NCBI GenBank assembly: GCA_964624625.1
Contig: CAZUXW010000017.1
Coordinates: forward strand, 1 to 47,654
DNA length: 47,654 nt
Source of the DNA: PALSA-1180 sp964624625
Lineage (GTDB): Bacteria > Oederibacteriota > Muellerivitia > Muellerivitales > Muellerivitaceae
Direction of reading: 5' to 3'
A program made the translations under genes and the position numbers. The notes under the pieces were generated by a model that did no database searches, was not told the origin of the DNA, and saw nothing but the letters and a program-made list of their open reading frames with translations. Shown in pieces: positions 24,747 through 33,137 of this stretch; position 1 is the first letter of the stretch, and every line of letters begins with the position of its first letter.

Positions 24747-24755
24747 TGGCATAAT
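24747..24755 (+). promoter_or_regulatory. Extended -10 promoter candidate for the 1406-residue surface protein
   Basis: TG-G-CATAAT at 24747-24755, 117 bases upstream of the start. The 270-base gap at 24602-24871 otherwise holds the palindrome at 24789 and an AACCGGTT core near 24812. Confidence 0.4.
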
Positions 24756-24788
24756 TGCTTCAGATTTGTCCCAGTTGACCGTTATAAC

Positions 24789-24802
24789 TAATAACGTTAT
24801 TA
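24789..24802. promoter_or_regulatory. 14-base palindrome, LacI-type operator candidate
   Basis: TAATAACGTTATTA is perfectly palindromic with the central CG usual for LacI-family operators. It lies downstream of the candidate -10 box, where a bound repressor would block transcription. Confidence 0.45.
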
Positions 24803-24871
24803 AATCGAAACCGGTTACAACGATACCGACAGCTCACTACACTTTCGTTTCCGTAAAGAAAAGATATTCTG

Positions 24872-27800
24872 ATGGCTTCCAAATTTTTTATCCCCCTGTT
24901 CTATCGACGCCGGCTCTTGGGCTGCCTGGCCCTGGTGTTTTTTATTTCCTTGGCCCTATCCCGCCAAGCCCTGGCCCAATGCACGCCGGCCTCCGCCAGG
25001 ATATGCTCCTCCGATGATGATTTGGCCGATATCTATGTCGGGGGAACCTTGATCGGAAATTTCCCCTATGCCGGCGCCCCGGGAACCGGCAACGCCGGTA
25101 ATCCCACTTGCCTGAACGTTCCCATCGGCTTGTTGGCCGGCTCCTGCGTCAACATATCCGTCTACACGCAGAACACCGCGGTCCAGGACACCTTTTCTTC
25201 CTGGGACCTGGACATTACTTGTACCAACGGCCAACACTCCGAGATTACCAGTGCTTCCGGCGGACTTTCGGTGATCTATAATGCGGCTTGTACCTTGGGT
25301 GGCTGCACGCCTCCCGCTAACGACGGAAGCGGCAATCCTTGGTACAGTCCCAATTATACCGGCGGAGGTTTCAGCGGCGCCTATTGTTCCAGCGGTGTGA
25401 CCGCCTCCACCTGGGCCAACCAACTGTACAATCCTGTCACCGGCAAGCCCATTCCCTTTATCGCCAACAATTGCTCGGGGGACTACGGCACATCCAATGG
25501 CGCGCTCTTTTGGCGCCAATGCGTGCCCATACCGCCGCCGGTGACCCTCATTGGTCCTCCGAATTTCACGATTTCGAAGGCCCAAGCCAGCGCCGTGACC
25601 AACGTGGGCAGCAATACGGTGACCATTAATTACACCATTACCGTTTGCAATACCGGCGGCCCCGTGACCAACGGCCCCACTTCCATCACCGACAATTTCA
25701 TTACGAACGTTTCCAGCTGCAACAGCTTTCAGTTTGGCTGTTTTGGTTTTGGGGATTCCCTCCAACCCTATACCCTCTGTTATTACGCTCCCGCCGGAGG
25801 CTTGGCCAATGAGCCGACGGCGAACGGCAATTCCTTGGTTTGGCCCAGCTTTGGCAACGGCTGCGTGACCGTGACGGCGCAGGTTATTGACTATTACGAT
25901 CCTATCAGCAGCTGCGGCTTGACCCTGGTGGATCAGGCGTCCGTCGCATGGCCCTCCGGAAGCAAGACTTCGGGATCCGTGACTTATATCCAGCTGATCC
26001 CCACGCCCACCTTCACGCCCACCTTCACGAGAACGCCAACGCCTACCTTGACCCCGACCTTATCCCCCACGCCCACCAGGTCCAACACGCCGACCAACAC
26101 GAATACTCCGACCAGATCCAACACCCCCACGAATACCAACACGAACACGAACACCTTTACCAATACGCCGACCCGGACGAATACCCCCACGAATACCAAC
26201 ACCAACACCCCGACTAGGACCAATACACCCACCAATACCAACACGAACACCAACACCAATACCAATACCCCGACCAGGACCAACACCCCCACCAATACGA
26301 ATACCAATACCTACACCAATACACCGACGAGGACGAACACTCCCACCAATACGAACACCAATACCAACACCAATACGAATACCCCGACGAGGACCAATAC
26401 GCCCACCAATACCAACACCAACACGAATACCAATACCAACACGCCGACCAAAACCAATACGCCCACTCCCACCAATACCAACACGAATACGAACACGAAC
26501 ACCAATACGCCGACGAAGACCAATACTCCCACGAATACGAACACGAATACCAACACCAACACCAATACCCCGACGGTGACTCCCACCCCTACCAAAACCA
26601 ATACCCCGACCATCACCCCCACCCCGACCAACACCCCATTGATTACCAACACCGCCACCAATAGCCCGACCAAAACGCCGACTCCCACGAACACCAATAC
26701 CGCGACGATCACTCCCACCAACAGCCCCACCAAGACCCCGACCGTGACTCCCACCAATACCCCGACCCAAACCGTCACCAATACCTTTACTAAAACCAAC
26801 ACGCCGACGCCGACCCTGAGTCCGACGAACACGCCAGCCTTTCCCACTAATACGGTGACGATCCCTCCTCCCCCGACGAATACCAACACGCCGACGCTGA
26901 TTCCCACCAATACGGCCACGAACACCCGGACCCAAACACCCACCAATACGGCCACCTTCACGGTCACCCTGACCCCGACGAATACCGTTACCCGGACCGC
27001 CACCAATAGCCCCACCCCGACGATTACCAATACCCCGACCAATACGCCCTTGATCACTAATACCGCCACCAACACGCCGACGAAGACGCCCACGCCAACG
27101 GCCACCAACACAGCGACCTTGACTTCCTCCAACACGGCGACCAACACCCCGACAAGGACTCCTACGCCCACCATTACCAACACCAACACGGATACGCCCT
27201 TGATCACCAACACGGCCACGAATACCCCGACCATCACTCCCACCGCGACTCCGACCAGAACCTTCACCAATACGGCGACCCCGAGCCCGACTTTGACCGT
27301 CACTAATACCGCCACGCCCACCATCACCAACACCCCGACGAACACGCCGGTCATCACCAACACGGCCACGAATACCCCGACCCTGACGCCCTCGAACACC
27401 CCCACCAACAGCGCTACGATCACGCCGACGAAAACCCCGACCAACACGGCCAGCGACACGCCGACCCCCACCCCGGTGATCACCAACACCGCGACGAACA
27501 CGCCCACGAACAGCCCGACCGCGACCTCCACCGCGACCTTCACCAACACGGCGACCTTGACGCCCACGCGCACCGCGACCAGGACCGCCACGGACAGCCC
27601 GACGCCCACGCTGGCGATCACGAATACCTTCACCAACAGCCCGACGAACAGCCCGACCCCCACCGCCACGAGGACCTTCACGGCTACGGCGACGAATTCG
27701 CCCACGCCCACCGCCACCAAGACCGCCACCAACAGCCCCACGAGGACCTCGACCTGGACTCCCACCAACTCGGCCACCAGCACCCCGACGATGACTCCCA

Positions 27801-29092
27801 CGCCGACGCAGAACGTGAGCTTCGTGAAATCGGTGTCGCCGGTGGGCGCGGTCCAGTCGGGCGGGACCTTGACCTATACCCTGTTGATCACCGTGGGAGG
27901 CAACAGCCTCCAGAACCCGGTGGTGACGGATATCCTCCCCCCGCAAGTGGCCTTCGCCTCCTTCGGGACGAGCCCCTTGGGGACTGTGACGAATGTCAAT
28001 CCAACCACCTCGACCCTGACCTGGGCCTTGCCGGCCTTGTCACCTGGGACCTATATGCTCACCTACACGACGACGGTGAATGACCTGCTGCCGGGCGGGA
28101 CTTCGATCGCCAACGGCGCGGTGCTGGCCTTTACCGGAGGCGCGCCTTTGTCGAGTGCCGTGACGGTGCAGGTCACGGGGGATTACACGGTCAGGGTGGG
28201 GGTCTACAACGAGGCGGGCGAACTGGTGAAGATCATCTTCACGAAGAAATACTCCCAGCCGATCAACAATATTACGCTGTCGGCGGATAACGTCATTTCG
28301 AGCCTGAACGACCCGATCAACGTGCTTTTCCACGGAACGCCGATCGGGGCCTGGGACGGGACCAACGCCGGCGGGGACCCGGCGCCCAACGGGACCTATT
28401 ACATCAAGGTGGACAACGTGGATTCCATGGGCTCGGTGACGACGGTGACCCAGCAGGCGGTGGTGAGCCGGTCGCTGTACAAGTCGACGGTGCTGGTTTA
28501 CAACAGCGCCGGGGAGATCGTGCGGCACCTCTATTCCTACGTGGACGACCCGGGCCTGGCGGGGGTTTCGGGAGTGCAATTGTCGACGAGCGTGATCAAG
28601 CCCAGCTACGGCCAGCCGGCGGGGGTTCCGAGCGAAGTGACGATATCGCTGAGCAACGGGACGACGGTGGTGTGGGACGGACGGAGCGACACGGGAGTGT
28701 TCGTGCAGAGCGGGCAGTATTTCCTGGAAATCCACTCGGCGGACGGGACGGGCGGGGACGCGACGGTGACCAAGCAGGTGTCGGTGCAGGACGCGGACGT
28801 GAATTCGGGGATCGGGCTGATGATCATCAAACCGAACGTGGTGGACTTGTCGAAGGGAAGCGGGGCGGTGACCTTCACGACGACATTGGGGTCGAGCCTT
28901 TCCTTGAGGGCGTCGGTGTACACGATGGCGGGGGAATTGGTGACGAAGCTGGAAGGGACGGCGGGGTCGGGTGTGATCGGCTGGGACGCGGCGGGATTAG
29001 CCAGCGGCCTTTACCTATGCGTGGTGGAAGTGAAGGACGTCAACGGGGCCTTCATGAGCCGCCAGATCCTCAAACTCATGGTCCGCCACTAA
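24872..29092 (+). CDS. Very long surface protein with ~600-residue Thr/Asn/Pro linker, DUF11 and three FlgD-like domains
   Basis: 1406 residues; signal peptide 1-36 (ends QALAQ). The N-terminal part (37-375) is Cys-rich and beta-rich, with a DUF11-like segment (~235-370, SNTVTINYTITVCNTGG). Residues ~377-983 are a pure linker; its first third is an almost regular alternation of Thr and Asn with Pro breaks. A DUF11 domain follows (984-1100, SGGTLTYTLLITVGG), then three FlgD-Ig-like repeats at ~1103, ~1201 and ~1313, each with a VYN.AGE or VYTMAGE strand and a W(D/G) turn. The protein ends ILKLMVRH. No enzyme motif is visible. It is likely a cell-surface stalk or adhesin. The tandem terminal FlgD-like domains are unusual for the window. 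Confidence 0.85.
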   Translation: MASKFFIPLFYRRRLLGCLALVFFISLALSRQALAQCTPASARICSSDDDLADIYVGGTLIGNFPYAGAPGTGNAGNPTCLNVPIGLLAGSCVNISVYTQNTAVQDTFSSWDLDITCTNGQHSEITSASGGLSVIYNAACTLGGCTPPANDGSGNPWYSPNYTGGGFSGAYCSSGVTASTWANQLYNPVTGKPIPFIANNCSGDYGTSNGALFWRQCVPIPPPVTLIGPPNFTISKAQASAVTNVGSNTVTINYTITVCNTGGPVTNGPTSITDNFITNVSSCNSFQFGCFGFGDSLQPYTLCYYAPAGGLANEPTANGNSLVWPSFGNGCVTVTAQVIDYYDPISSCGLTLVDQASVAWPSGSKTSGSVTYIQLIPTPTFTPTFTRTPTPTLTPTLSPTPTRSNTPTNTNTPTRSNTPTNTNTNTNTFTNTPTRTNTPTNTNTNTPTRTNTPTNTNTNTNTNTNTPTRTNTPTNTNTNTYTNTPTRTNTPTNTNTNTNTNTNTPTRTNTPTNTNTNTNTNTNTPTKTNTPTPTNTNTNTNTNTNTPTKTNTPTNTNTNTNTNTNTPTVTPTPTKTNTPTITPTPTNTPLITNTATNSPTKTPTPTNTNTATITPTNSPTKTPTVTPTNTPTQTVTNTFTKTNTPTPTLSPTNTPAFPTNTVTIPPPPTNTNTPTLIPTNTATNTRTQTPTNTATFTVTLTPTNTVTRTATNSPTPTITNTPTNTPLITNTATNTPTKTPTPTATNTATLTSSNTATNTPTRTPTPTITNTNTDTPLITNTATNTPTITPTATPTRTFTNTATPSPTLTVTNTATPTITNTPTNTPVITNTATNTPTLTPSNTPTNSATITPTKTPTNTASDTPTPTPVITNTATNTPTNSPTATSTATFTNTATLTPTRTATRTATDSPTPTLAITNTFTNSPTNSPTPTATRTFTATATNSPTPTATKTATNSPTRTSTWTPTNSATSTPTMTPTPTQNVSFVKSVSPVGAVQSGGTLTYTLLITVGGNSLQNPVVTDILPPQVAFASFGTSPLGTVTNVNPTTSTLTWALPALSPGTYMLTYTTTVNDLLPGGTSIANGAVLAFTGGAPLSSAVTVQVTGDYTVRVGVYNEAGELVKIIFTKKYSQPINNITLSADNVISSLNDPINVLFHGTPIGAWDGTNAGGDPAPNGTYYIKVDNVDSMGSVTTVTQQAVVSRSLYKSTVLVYNSAGEIVRHLYSYVDDPGLAGVSGVQLSTSVIKPSYGQPAGVPSEVTISLSNGTTVVWDGRSDTGVFVQSGQYFLEIHSADGTGGDATVTKQVSVQDADVNSGIGLMIIKPNVVDLSKGSGAVTFTTTLGSSLSLRASVYTMAGELVTKLEGTAGSGVIGWDAAGLASGLYLCVVEVKDVNGAFMSRQILKLMVRH
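26000..27815. repeat. Low-complexity Thr/Asn/Pro-coding repeat, 1.8 kb
   Basis: From ~26080 to ~26580 the DNA is nearly a tandem six-base unit (ACC/ACG alternating with AAT/AAC) with CCG or CCC interruptions; later parts are more varied. Synonymous codons are mixed rather than copied exactly, so the amino-acid pattern is more regular than the DNA. Confidence 0.9.
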
Positions 29093-29128
29093 CTAAACCG
29101 TGAAGTCCAGAAAAGAACCTATTCACCA

Positions 29129-29157
29129 CCCCCATGATTAGATTTGAATCATGGGGG
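29129..29157 (+). terminator. Hairpin after the 1406-residue surface protein gene
   Basis: CCCCCATGATT (29129-29139) and its exact complement (29147-29157) form an 11-base stem with a seven-base loop, 37 bases after the stop codon. There is no T-run directly after it, so termination efficiency is uncertain. Confidence 0.5.
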
Positions 29158-29198
29158 GTAGTACCGCCTTCTTTATAATAAGTTTTAATGGTTAGGCG

Positions 29199-29349
29199 GC
29201 ACACAGGTCCCCTCCGGGGACCACAGAGGCACAGGTAGGCAATCCCAAGTTGGTCAAAGAAAAAATCCAAGCATTTCGAGAGCCTTCTCCACAAAAGATT
29301 CGTCTTTAACCGTGTCTCTGTGGTCCCCACAGGGGACCTGTGGTGAATA
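29199..29349. repeat. Palindromic intergenic element, 8-base-period class (copy 2)
   Basis: The left arm at 29200-29235 (GGTCCCC...GGGGACCACAGAGGCACAGG) is matched by an inverted right arm at 29309-29345 with few differences. The arm core is the same as in the element at 6584. It lies between convergent genes. Confidence 0.8.
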
Positions 29350-29386
29350 GGTTTTTCCGGAAAATGTCGGAAGGGTTCTTCTCCGG

Positions 29387-30124
29387 TCAGTTGCCCTCGA
29401 CTTTGACTTCCTGCCTCATCACTTTCTCGCCGGACTTGACCTCAATGAAGTAAGTTCCGGCGGGAGCCACCGTTCCCTGGGTTGTTTTTCCGTCCCAGGT
29501 GAAGGTCCGGCGGCCAGCCGGAATGATCCCCGCGAAGAGGGTTTTCAACTCATGATTGGCCCCGTCCAAAACCCTTACCGTGGCCAGGCTGGGGCTGGTG
29601 GGTTCCACCACGATTGAAAGCTGCTGGTACAGATGACCCTGGGGCTGGGGAAAGGGCGGGGCAGGGGAAGCCGGTTCGGTCCGCAGGGAAGGCAGTTCCA
29701 AAGTGGTGGCGGAAAGGGGCTGGGCGGGGAGGACCGGCCCGGCCCCGGGGGCGGCTGGGACCCTTTTTAGAATTTTCTCAGCCGCTTGGTTAAGCGCGTG
29801 GATTTTTTTCATGGGGGCCTCCTCGCGGGGAGCCGCCGCCGGCGGTGGGATCGAGCGGAACCATTGGTAAGCCGAGAAACCCGCCAGCAGGAGGATGAGG
29901 AGGGAAGGGATCAGGGGCTTGATCCAACCGGGATGGTTCCCGAAGGGCGGCATGGTTCCGCCGGGCCAAACCGGGGCCGGCAGGCCGCTTTTGGCGTAGA
30001 GGTCCTCCAGGCCCTGGGCCAGGCGCAGGGCGTCCTCGGGCGAGGCGGCCAGGTCCTCGGCCAGATCCTTTTCCTCGGACTCGGTTAAGTCCCTTTTAAA
30101 ATATTCGTCGATCAGAGGATTCAC
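29387..30124 (-). CDS. Membrane anti-sigma factor with periplasmic FlgD-like domain
   Basis: A 245-residue protein overlapping the stop of the ECF sigma gene by ATGA, the usual arrangement for a sigma/anti-sigma pair. Residues 1-60 are cytoplasmic and acidic, with an N-terminal helix (LIDEYFKRDLTESEEKDLAE) of the sort that binds sigma; there is no zinc-binding HxxxCxxC. A single membrane helix spans 68-89. A Pro/Ala-rich stalk leads to a periplasmic C-terminal domain (~165-245) with VRVLDGANHELKTLF and TFTWDGKTTQGTVAPAGTYF, a FlgD-Ig-like fold close to the C-terminal domains of the exported proteins here. It lacks their terminal basic residue. It probably holds the sigma factor until an envelope signal arrives. 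Confidence 0.75.
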   Translation of the reverse strand: MNPLIDEYFKRDLTESEEKDLAEDLAASPEDALRLAQGLEDLYAKSGLPAPVWPGGTMPPFGNHPGWIKPLIPSLLILLLAGFSAYQWFRSIPPPAAAPREEAPMKKIHALNQAAEKILKRVPAAPGAGPVLPAQPLSATTLELPSLRTEPASPAPPFPQPQGHLYQQLSIVVEPTSPSLATVRVLDGANHELKTLFAGIIPAGRRTFTWDGKTTQGTVAPAGTYFIEVKSGEKVMRQEVKVEGN

Positions 30125-30693
30125 TGCTTTTCTCCGCTTGTTTCATTCTCAAACAACTGCTTCAAGGCCTTCCGGCACCTGGCCAACTGCGACATCACGG
30201 TTCCCGGGGGAATCTTGAGGGCGCGGGCGATGTTGATGTAACTCTCACCCCGCTGGTCCCTCAATTCCAGGACTCCCCGGCACTTCTCGCTCATGGATTG
30301 GATCAGCCGGTTGACGATTTCCAACCGCCTCAACTTTTCTTCCTCGTCCAAGCGCCGGTTGTCGTCCGCCCCGGACCTGCCGGCAGTGAGTTTTTCCAGG
30401 TCCACCGTCTCGGTGGCCAGCGTTTTTTTTCTGCGTCTTAGCCTCTCGTAACAGAGGTTCACGCAGATGTGGGCCAGCCAGGTATAGAGGCTGGACCTAA
30501 ACTCAAAACCTCCCAATTTATTGAAGGCGATGAGAAAGGAATCCTGGACGATGTCCTCGGCTTCCGGATCCTGGTACCCCAAGAAATGGACGCAGATGGG
30601 ATAAAGGCGCTTGGCGTTTTCCTGGTAGAAAAGGGCCTGGGCCTCCGCGTCGCCGGAGAGTATTTTTTGAACCAATTCCCTTTCGTCTGCCAT
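30121..30693 (-). CDS. ECF-type RNA polymerase sigma factor
   Basis: A 190-residue protein with AAGGAGA ahead of the ATG. Region 2 spans 24-92 (DPEAEDIVQDSFLIAFNKLG, YTWLAHICVNLCYERLRRRK) and region 4 spans ~128-182 (CRGVLELRDQRGESYINIAR, PPGTVMSQLARCRKAL). Regions 1 and 3 are absent, as in group 4 sigma factors. The next gene encodes its likely anti-sigma factor. It could be the factor that reads the TGAACT/GTCTAGA promoters at 2232, 6720 and 6892, though no such promoter precedes its own gene. The PorV-like gene lies 230 bases upstream on the same strand. Confidence 0.93.
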   Translation of the reverse strand: MADERELVQKILSGDAEAQALFYQENAKRLYPICVHFLGYQDPEAEDIVQDSFLIAFNKLGGFEFRSSLYTWLAHICVNLCYERLRRRKKTLATETVDLEKLTAGRSGADDNRRLDEEEKLRRLEIVNRLIQSMSEKCRGVLELRDQRGESYINIARALKIPPGTVMSQLARCRKALKQLFENETSGEKQ

Positions 30694-30802
30694 CAGTCTC
30701 CTTTCAATAGTGTTTGGGGAAGCCTAAATATTCCCGTCCCAACCTTGCCATGAAGAATGGCTTAACCCCGGAATGTTGTTTATTTTAGGCGAAAAGACCT
30801 AT

Positions 30803-30898
30803 TAACCGCCGATAAACAACCGATGGACGCCGTTGAATATTAACTATTTTAAGGGTTTAAGCCCAAATCGGCGACCATCGGCCATTATCGGCGGTAAA
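30803..30898. repeat. Palindromic intergenic element, 10-base-period class
   Basis: The left arm 30803-30836 (units such as CCGCCGATAA, CCGATGGACG) and the inverted right arm 30865-30898 flank an AT-rich centre. It lies between the PorV-like gene and the ECF sigma gene. A possible half copy (CGTCGGCGGTAAAT) is at 12758-12771. Confidence 0.75.
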
Positions 30899-30921
30899 TG
30901 CCCGCCTGTTGATTTCAATGA

Positions 30922-32322
30922 TTAAGGGTTGTGGATCCTATGATACTGATCCAACCAGGCCTTTAATTGGGTATTTTGGGGCTCCAGCTTGAGGGCTTCC
31001 TCAAAGCTTTGTAGGGTGAATTCAGGTTGGCCAGCCTGCCAATAGAGATTTCCCAGGGCCACCCAAGCCTTGGCGTCCTTGGGATTTGCCTGAACTTTTG
31101 AGGAGGCTTCGTCCAAATCCTTTTGAAGCCCGGGTGAGACCTGGGTTGGGGCGCCCGAGTTGGGGGAGGAGGGCAGGTCAAAATGAACCTCGACTTGGAC
31201 CACCCGGTCGGCGGAGGTAATTTCGGCTGGGGGTTTGAAGCTTAAGGCGCTGCCGGAAGAAGCGGCTTTTGGCTTGGGTTCGGGAAAGTGATAGGTTAAT
31301 CCCAACATTTGGGCGAAGCCTAAATCCCCGTCGGGAATGTAGCTGTAATCCAAGTCGAATCCCTCCCAATCTATCCCGGCGCCGGCGGTGAGGCCCCGGA
31401 AGCCCTGGATTTGGTTGTCACGGAGTTCTTGTTGGTATCCGACCCGAGCGAAGAATCGTGAAAGAAAGACCTGCTCCACCCCGCCTTGCAGGAGATAGAC
31501 CCCCTTCGGGGGCATGGAGAAATCCATCACGAATAGAGTGGGGCTCCCTTTGAGGATGGAAACCGCCCAGGTTTCCCCCAATTTAAAAAGGCCCAGGTCC
31601 GGGGCGCTGGCGCTGGCTAAAAAAGTGTAAAAAGCCCCGACCCTCAAGGTGGGAAGGACCCGCCAAAGAAAACCCGCCGTCAGGGAGCCGCAAACTGAAT
31701 TCAAATCCGAGGTCAGGGATTGGTAAAAGCCCTTCCCGGACAATCCCAGGGATAACCCGTGCCAAAGGGTGCCGCCCCAACCCAAGGCCAGGGATCCCCG
31801 AAAGGGATGGGAAGCGGCCGTGGATTCCCCGAGGTTGTCGTAGCCGTCCAAAGAGCCGAAATTCAGGTAGTTGGCGCCGAGGGCGAGGGTTCCTAATTTC
31901 GCGAGGGGAAGGGACGCCAAAAAAGTTTCTTGGGAAATGCCCGCCAGCCAGGATTCGTGGATCAGGGAAATTTCCCCTGAGGGAAGGCCGTCCAATCCCG
32001 CTGGATTCCAATAGAGGCAGGAAGCATCCCCCTCCGCCGCCGAATAGGCGGAGCCTAGGGCCAGGGCCCTGGGGGAATGGCCCATATTTTCCAACGGGTA
32101 GGGAATCTGGACGGTGGTGTAGACGGTTTGCGCCGCCGAAATTGAAAAGGCACCCAAAAACAATATCAGCCACAGAAGAACAGGGATGAACACGGATAGA
32201 TAAGAATATATATTTCCCTGGCGTAAGACGAAAAAATTTTTAAGGGATTCCAACATAATTCTTTTTTTTGTTATCCGTGTTAATCCGTTTTCATCTGTGG
32301 CAAACGATCGTTTGGGGTTCAT
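30922..32322 (-). CDS. PorV/PorQ-like outer membrane barrel with C-terminal TPR
   Basis: 466 residues. The ATG at 32322 overlaps the stop of the upstream gene (ATGA). The signal-peptide core is 41-60, encoded in part by a palindromic repeat. Residues ~85-110 read RALALGSAYSAAEGD...NPAGL, the hallmark of the PorV/PorQ/UPF0164 branch of FadL-like barrels. The following ~250 residues alternate as membrane beta-strands (GSLALGWG, GLSLGLSGKGFYQS, GLTYHFPE). In type IX secretion, PorV carries cargo with C-terminal sorting domains to the attachment complex. Residues ~395-460 form TPR-like helices (AWVALGNLYWQAGQPEFTLQ), which is unusual for this family. The upstream partner is a tiny protein made of a sorting-like domain. 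Confidence 0.85.
   Translation of the reverse strand: MNPKRSFATDENGLTRITKKRIMLESLKNFFVLRQGNIYSYLSVFIPVLLWLILFLGAFSISAAQTVYTTVQIPYPLENMGHSPRALALGSAYSAAEGDASCLYWNPAGLDGLPSGEISLIHESWLAGISQETFLASLPLAKLGTLALGANYLNFGSLDGYDNLGESTAASHPFRGSLALGWGGTLWHGLSLGLSGKGFYQSLTSDLNSVCGSLTAGFLWRVLPTLRVGAFYTFLASASAPDLGLFKLGETWAVSILKGSPTLFVMDFSMPPKGVYLLQGGVEQVFLSRFFARVGYQQELRDNQIQGFRGLTAGAGIDWEGFDLDYSYIPDGDLGFAQMLGLTYHFPEPKPKAASSGSALSFKPPAEITSADRVVQVEVHFDLPSSPNSGAPTQVSPGLQKDLDEASSKVQANPKDAKAWVALGNLYWQAGQPEFTLQSFEEALKLEPQNTQLKAWLDQYHRIHNP
32168..32303. repeat. Palindromic element inserted in coding sequence (10-base-period class)
   Basis: The arm at 32168-32203 (GCCACAG...GGGATGAACACGGATA) is inverted at 32270-32301 (TTATCCGTGTTAATCCG...CTGTGGC). 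Both arms lie inside the 5' end of the PorV-like gene; the first encodes residues 40-52, most of the signal-peptide core. Confidence 0.85.
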
Positions 32323-32705
32323 TTGGTGACCAGGAATTTGAAGGTCTTCAGCCTTTTTTTCTCGCCTGTATTTAAGCTCAGGGTTATCCGGCAGAGGTAA
32401 ATGCCCTTGCGGTAATAAAAGAGGTCCAGGCCCGTTTGCTGGATTCCCGCAGATTTAATTTCCTGGACCTGGGACACCATATCCCCAGCCTCGTTATAAA
32501 CGATAACCAGGGCCGTTCCGTCGGAGGGCATGATGTAAACCGCCCAAGCCGTATCGCCTGCCGCGGGGGAAGGATAAACGAAACAGGAATCGGTTTGGGG
32601 CGCCTTGAAGGCTGAGGATGGGGAGAGGGGAAGCAGCAGGAATGACAACGAAAGGACGATGGCGGCAAAGCGGTTTCCGGGAATTTCAATCCGGCGGCTG
32701 GTCAT
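32319..32705 (-). CDS. Stand-alone FlgD/T9SS-like sorting-domain protein
   Basis: 128 residues from the ATG at 32705; an in-frame TTG 13 codons earlier has no better signal. The signal peptide covers ~1-33 (LSLSFLLLPLSPSSA). The mature part (~95 residues) is a single C-terminal-type domain: SCFVYPSPAAGDTAW, LVIVYNEAGDMV, then YYRKGIYLCRI and the end KTFKFLVTK. It therefore consists of little besides the domain that other proteins here carry as a C-terminal tail. Translation is coupled to the PorV-like gene (ATGA). It may be an accessory or chaperone-like subunit of the export system, or a remnant of a larger cargo. Confidence 0.75.
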   Translation of the reverse strand: MTSRRIEIPGNRFAAIVLSLSFLLLPLSPSSAFKAPQTDSCFVYPSPAAGDTAWAVYIMPSDGTALVIVYNEAGDMVSQVQEIKSAGIQQTGLDLFYYRKGIYLCRITLSLNTGEKKRLKTFKFLVTK

Positions 32706-33137
32706 AGTTTCCGACTCTTTAAATAGTGATGTGACGATAGTCAACGAATCTTTCGGGATGGGATTCAGCCTGGCCCGAATGAAAACAAAGTCTATTTTAC
32801 GGCTACCCCCGTTGAATTGGTATGAGGAAGGGGCTGATATCTTTTCGACCAGGAGGGAATATTACGGCTCTTAAAAACACTATATTTATTCCGGTGAATG
32901 GATGATGCCAGGCCGCATTCCAGGCGGCCTGCTTCGGCTGAGGGAACAACCGTCCATTCTTAAAATTAATTCCAAATTGATCTCCAGGCAAACCGTCTCA
33001 AGGCAGGGGGGAACGGCATGGTATACTTTTGTGACCAAAACCCATTGTTTACTTGTTTTACAAAGGGAATAAAGGCCTCCTGGGAAACGCTATAGGTTGA
33101 GGGATTTCGTGCTGCGATGGATTTGAAAGGTCGGGGA
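32706..33137. other. Divergent intergenic region before the gapped lipoprotein gene
   Basis: About 430 bases without a convincing gene. It contains a stem-loop at 32909-32931 (CAGGCCGC, seven-base loop, GCGGCCTG) without a T-run, and an extended -10 box at 33019. No RNA gene was recognised. Confidence 0.5.
33019..33027 (+). promoter_or_regulatory. Extended -10 promoter candidate for the gapped lipoprotein gene
   Basis: TG-G-TATACT at 33019-33027, about 110 bases ahead of the start at 33138. Confidence 0.4.

Noticed and set aside
26080..26580. CRISPR-like regular repeats
   Set aside because: Units are six bases, contiguous and in frame within one protein. There are no spacers, leader or cas genes.
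29129..29157. Hairpin as a third type of mobile palindromic element
   Set aside because: No second copy was seen, and its position 37 bases after a stop codon fits a transcription terminator or mRNA-stabilising stem better.
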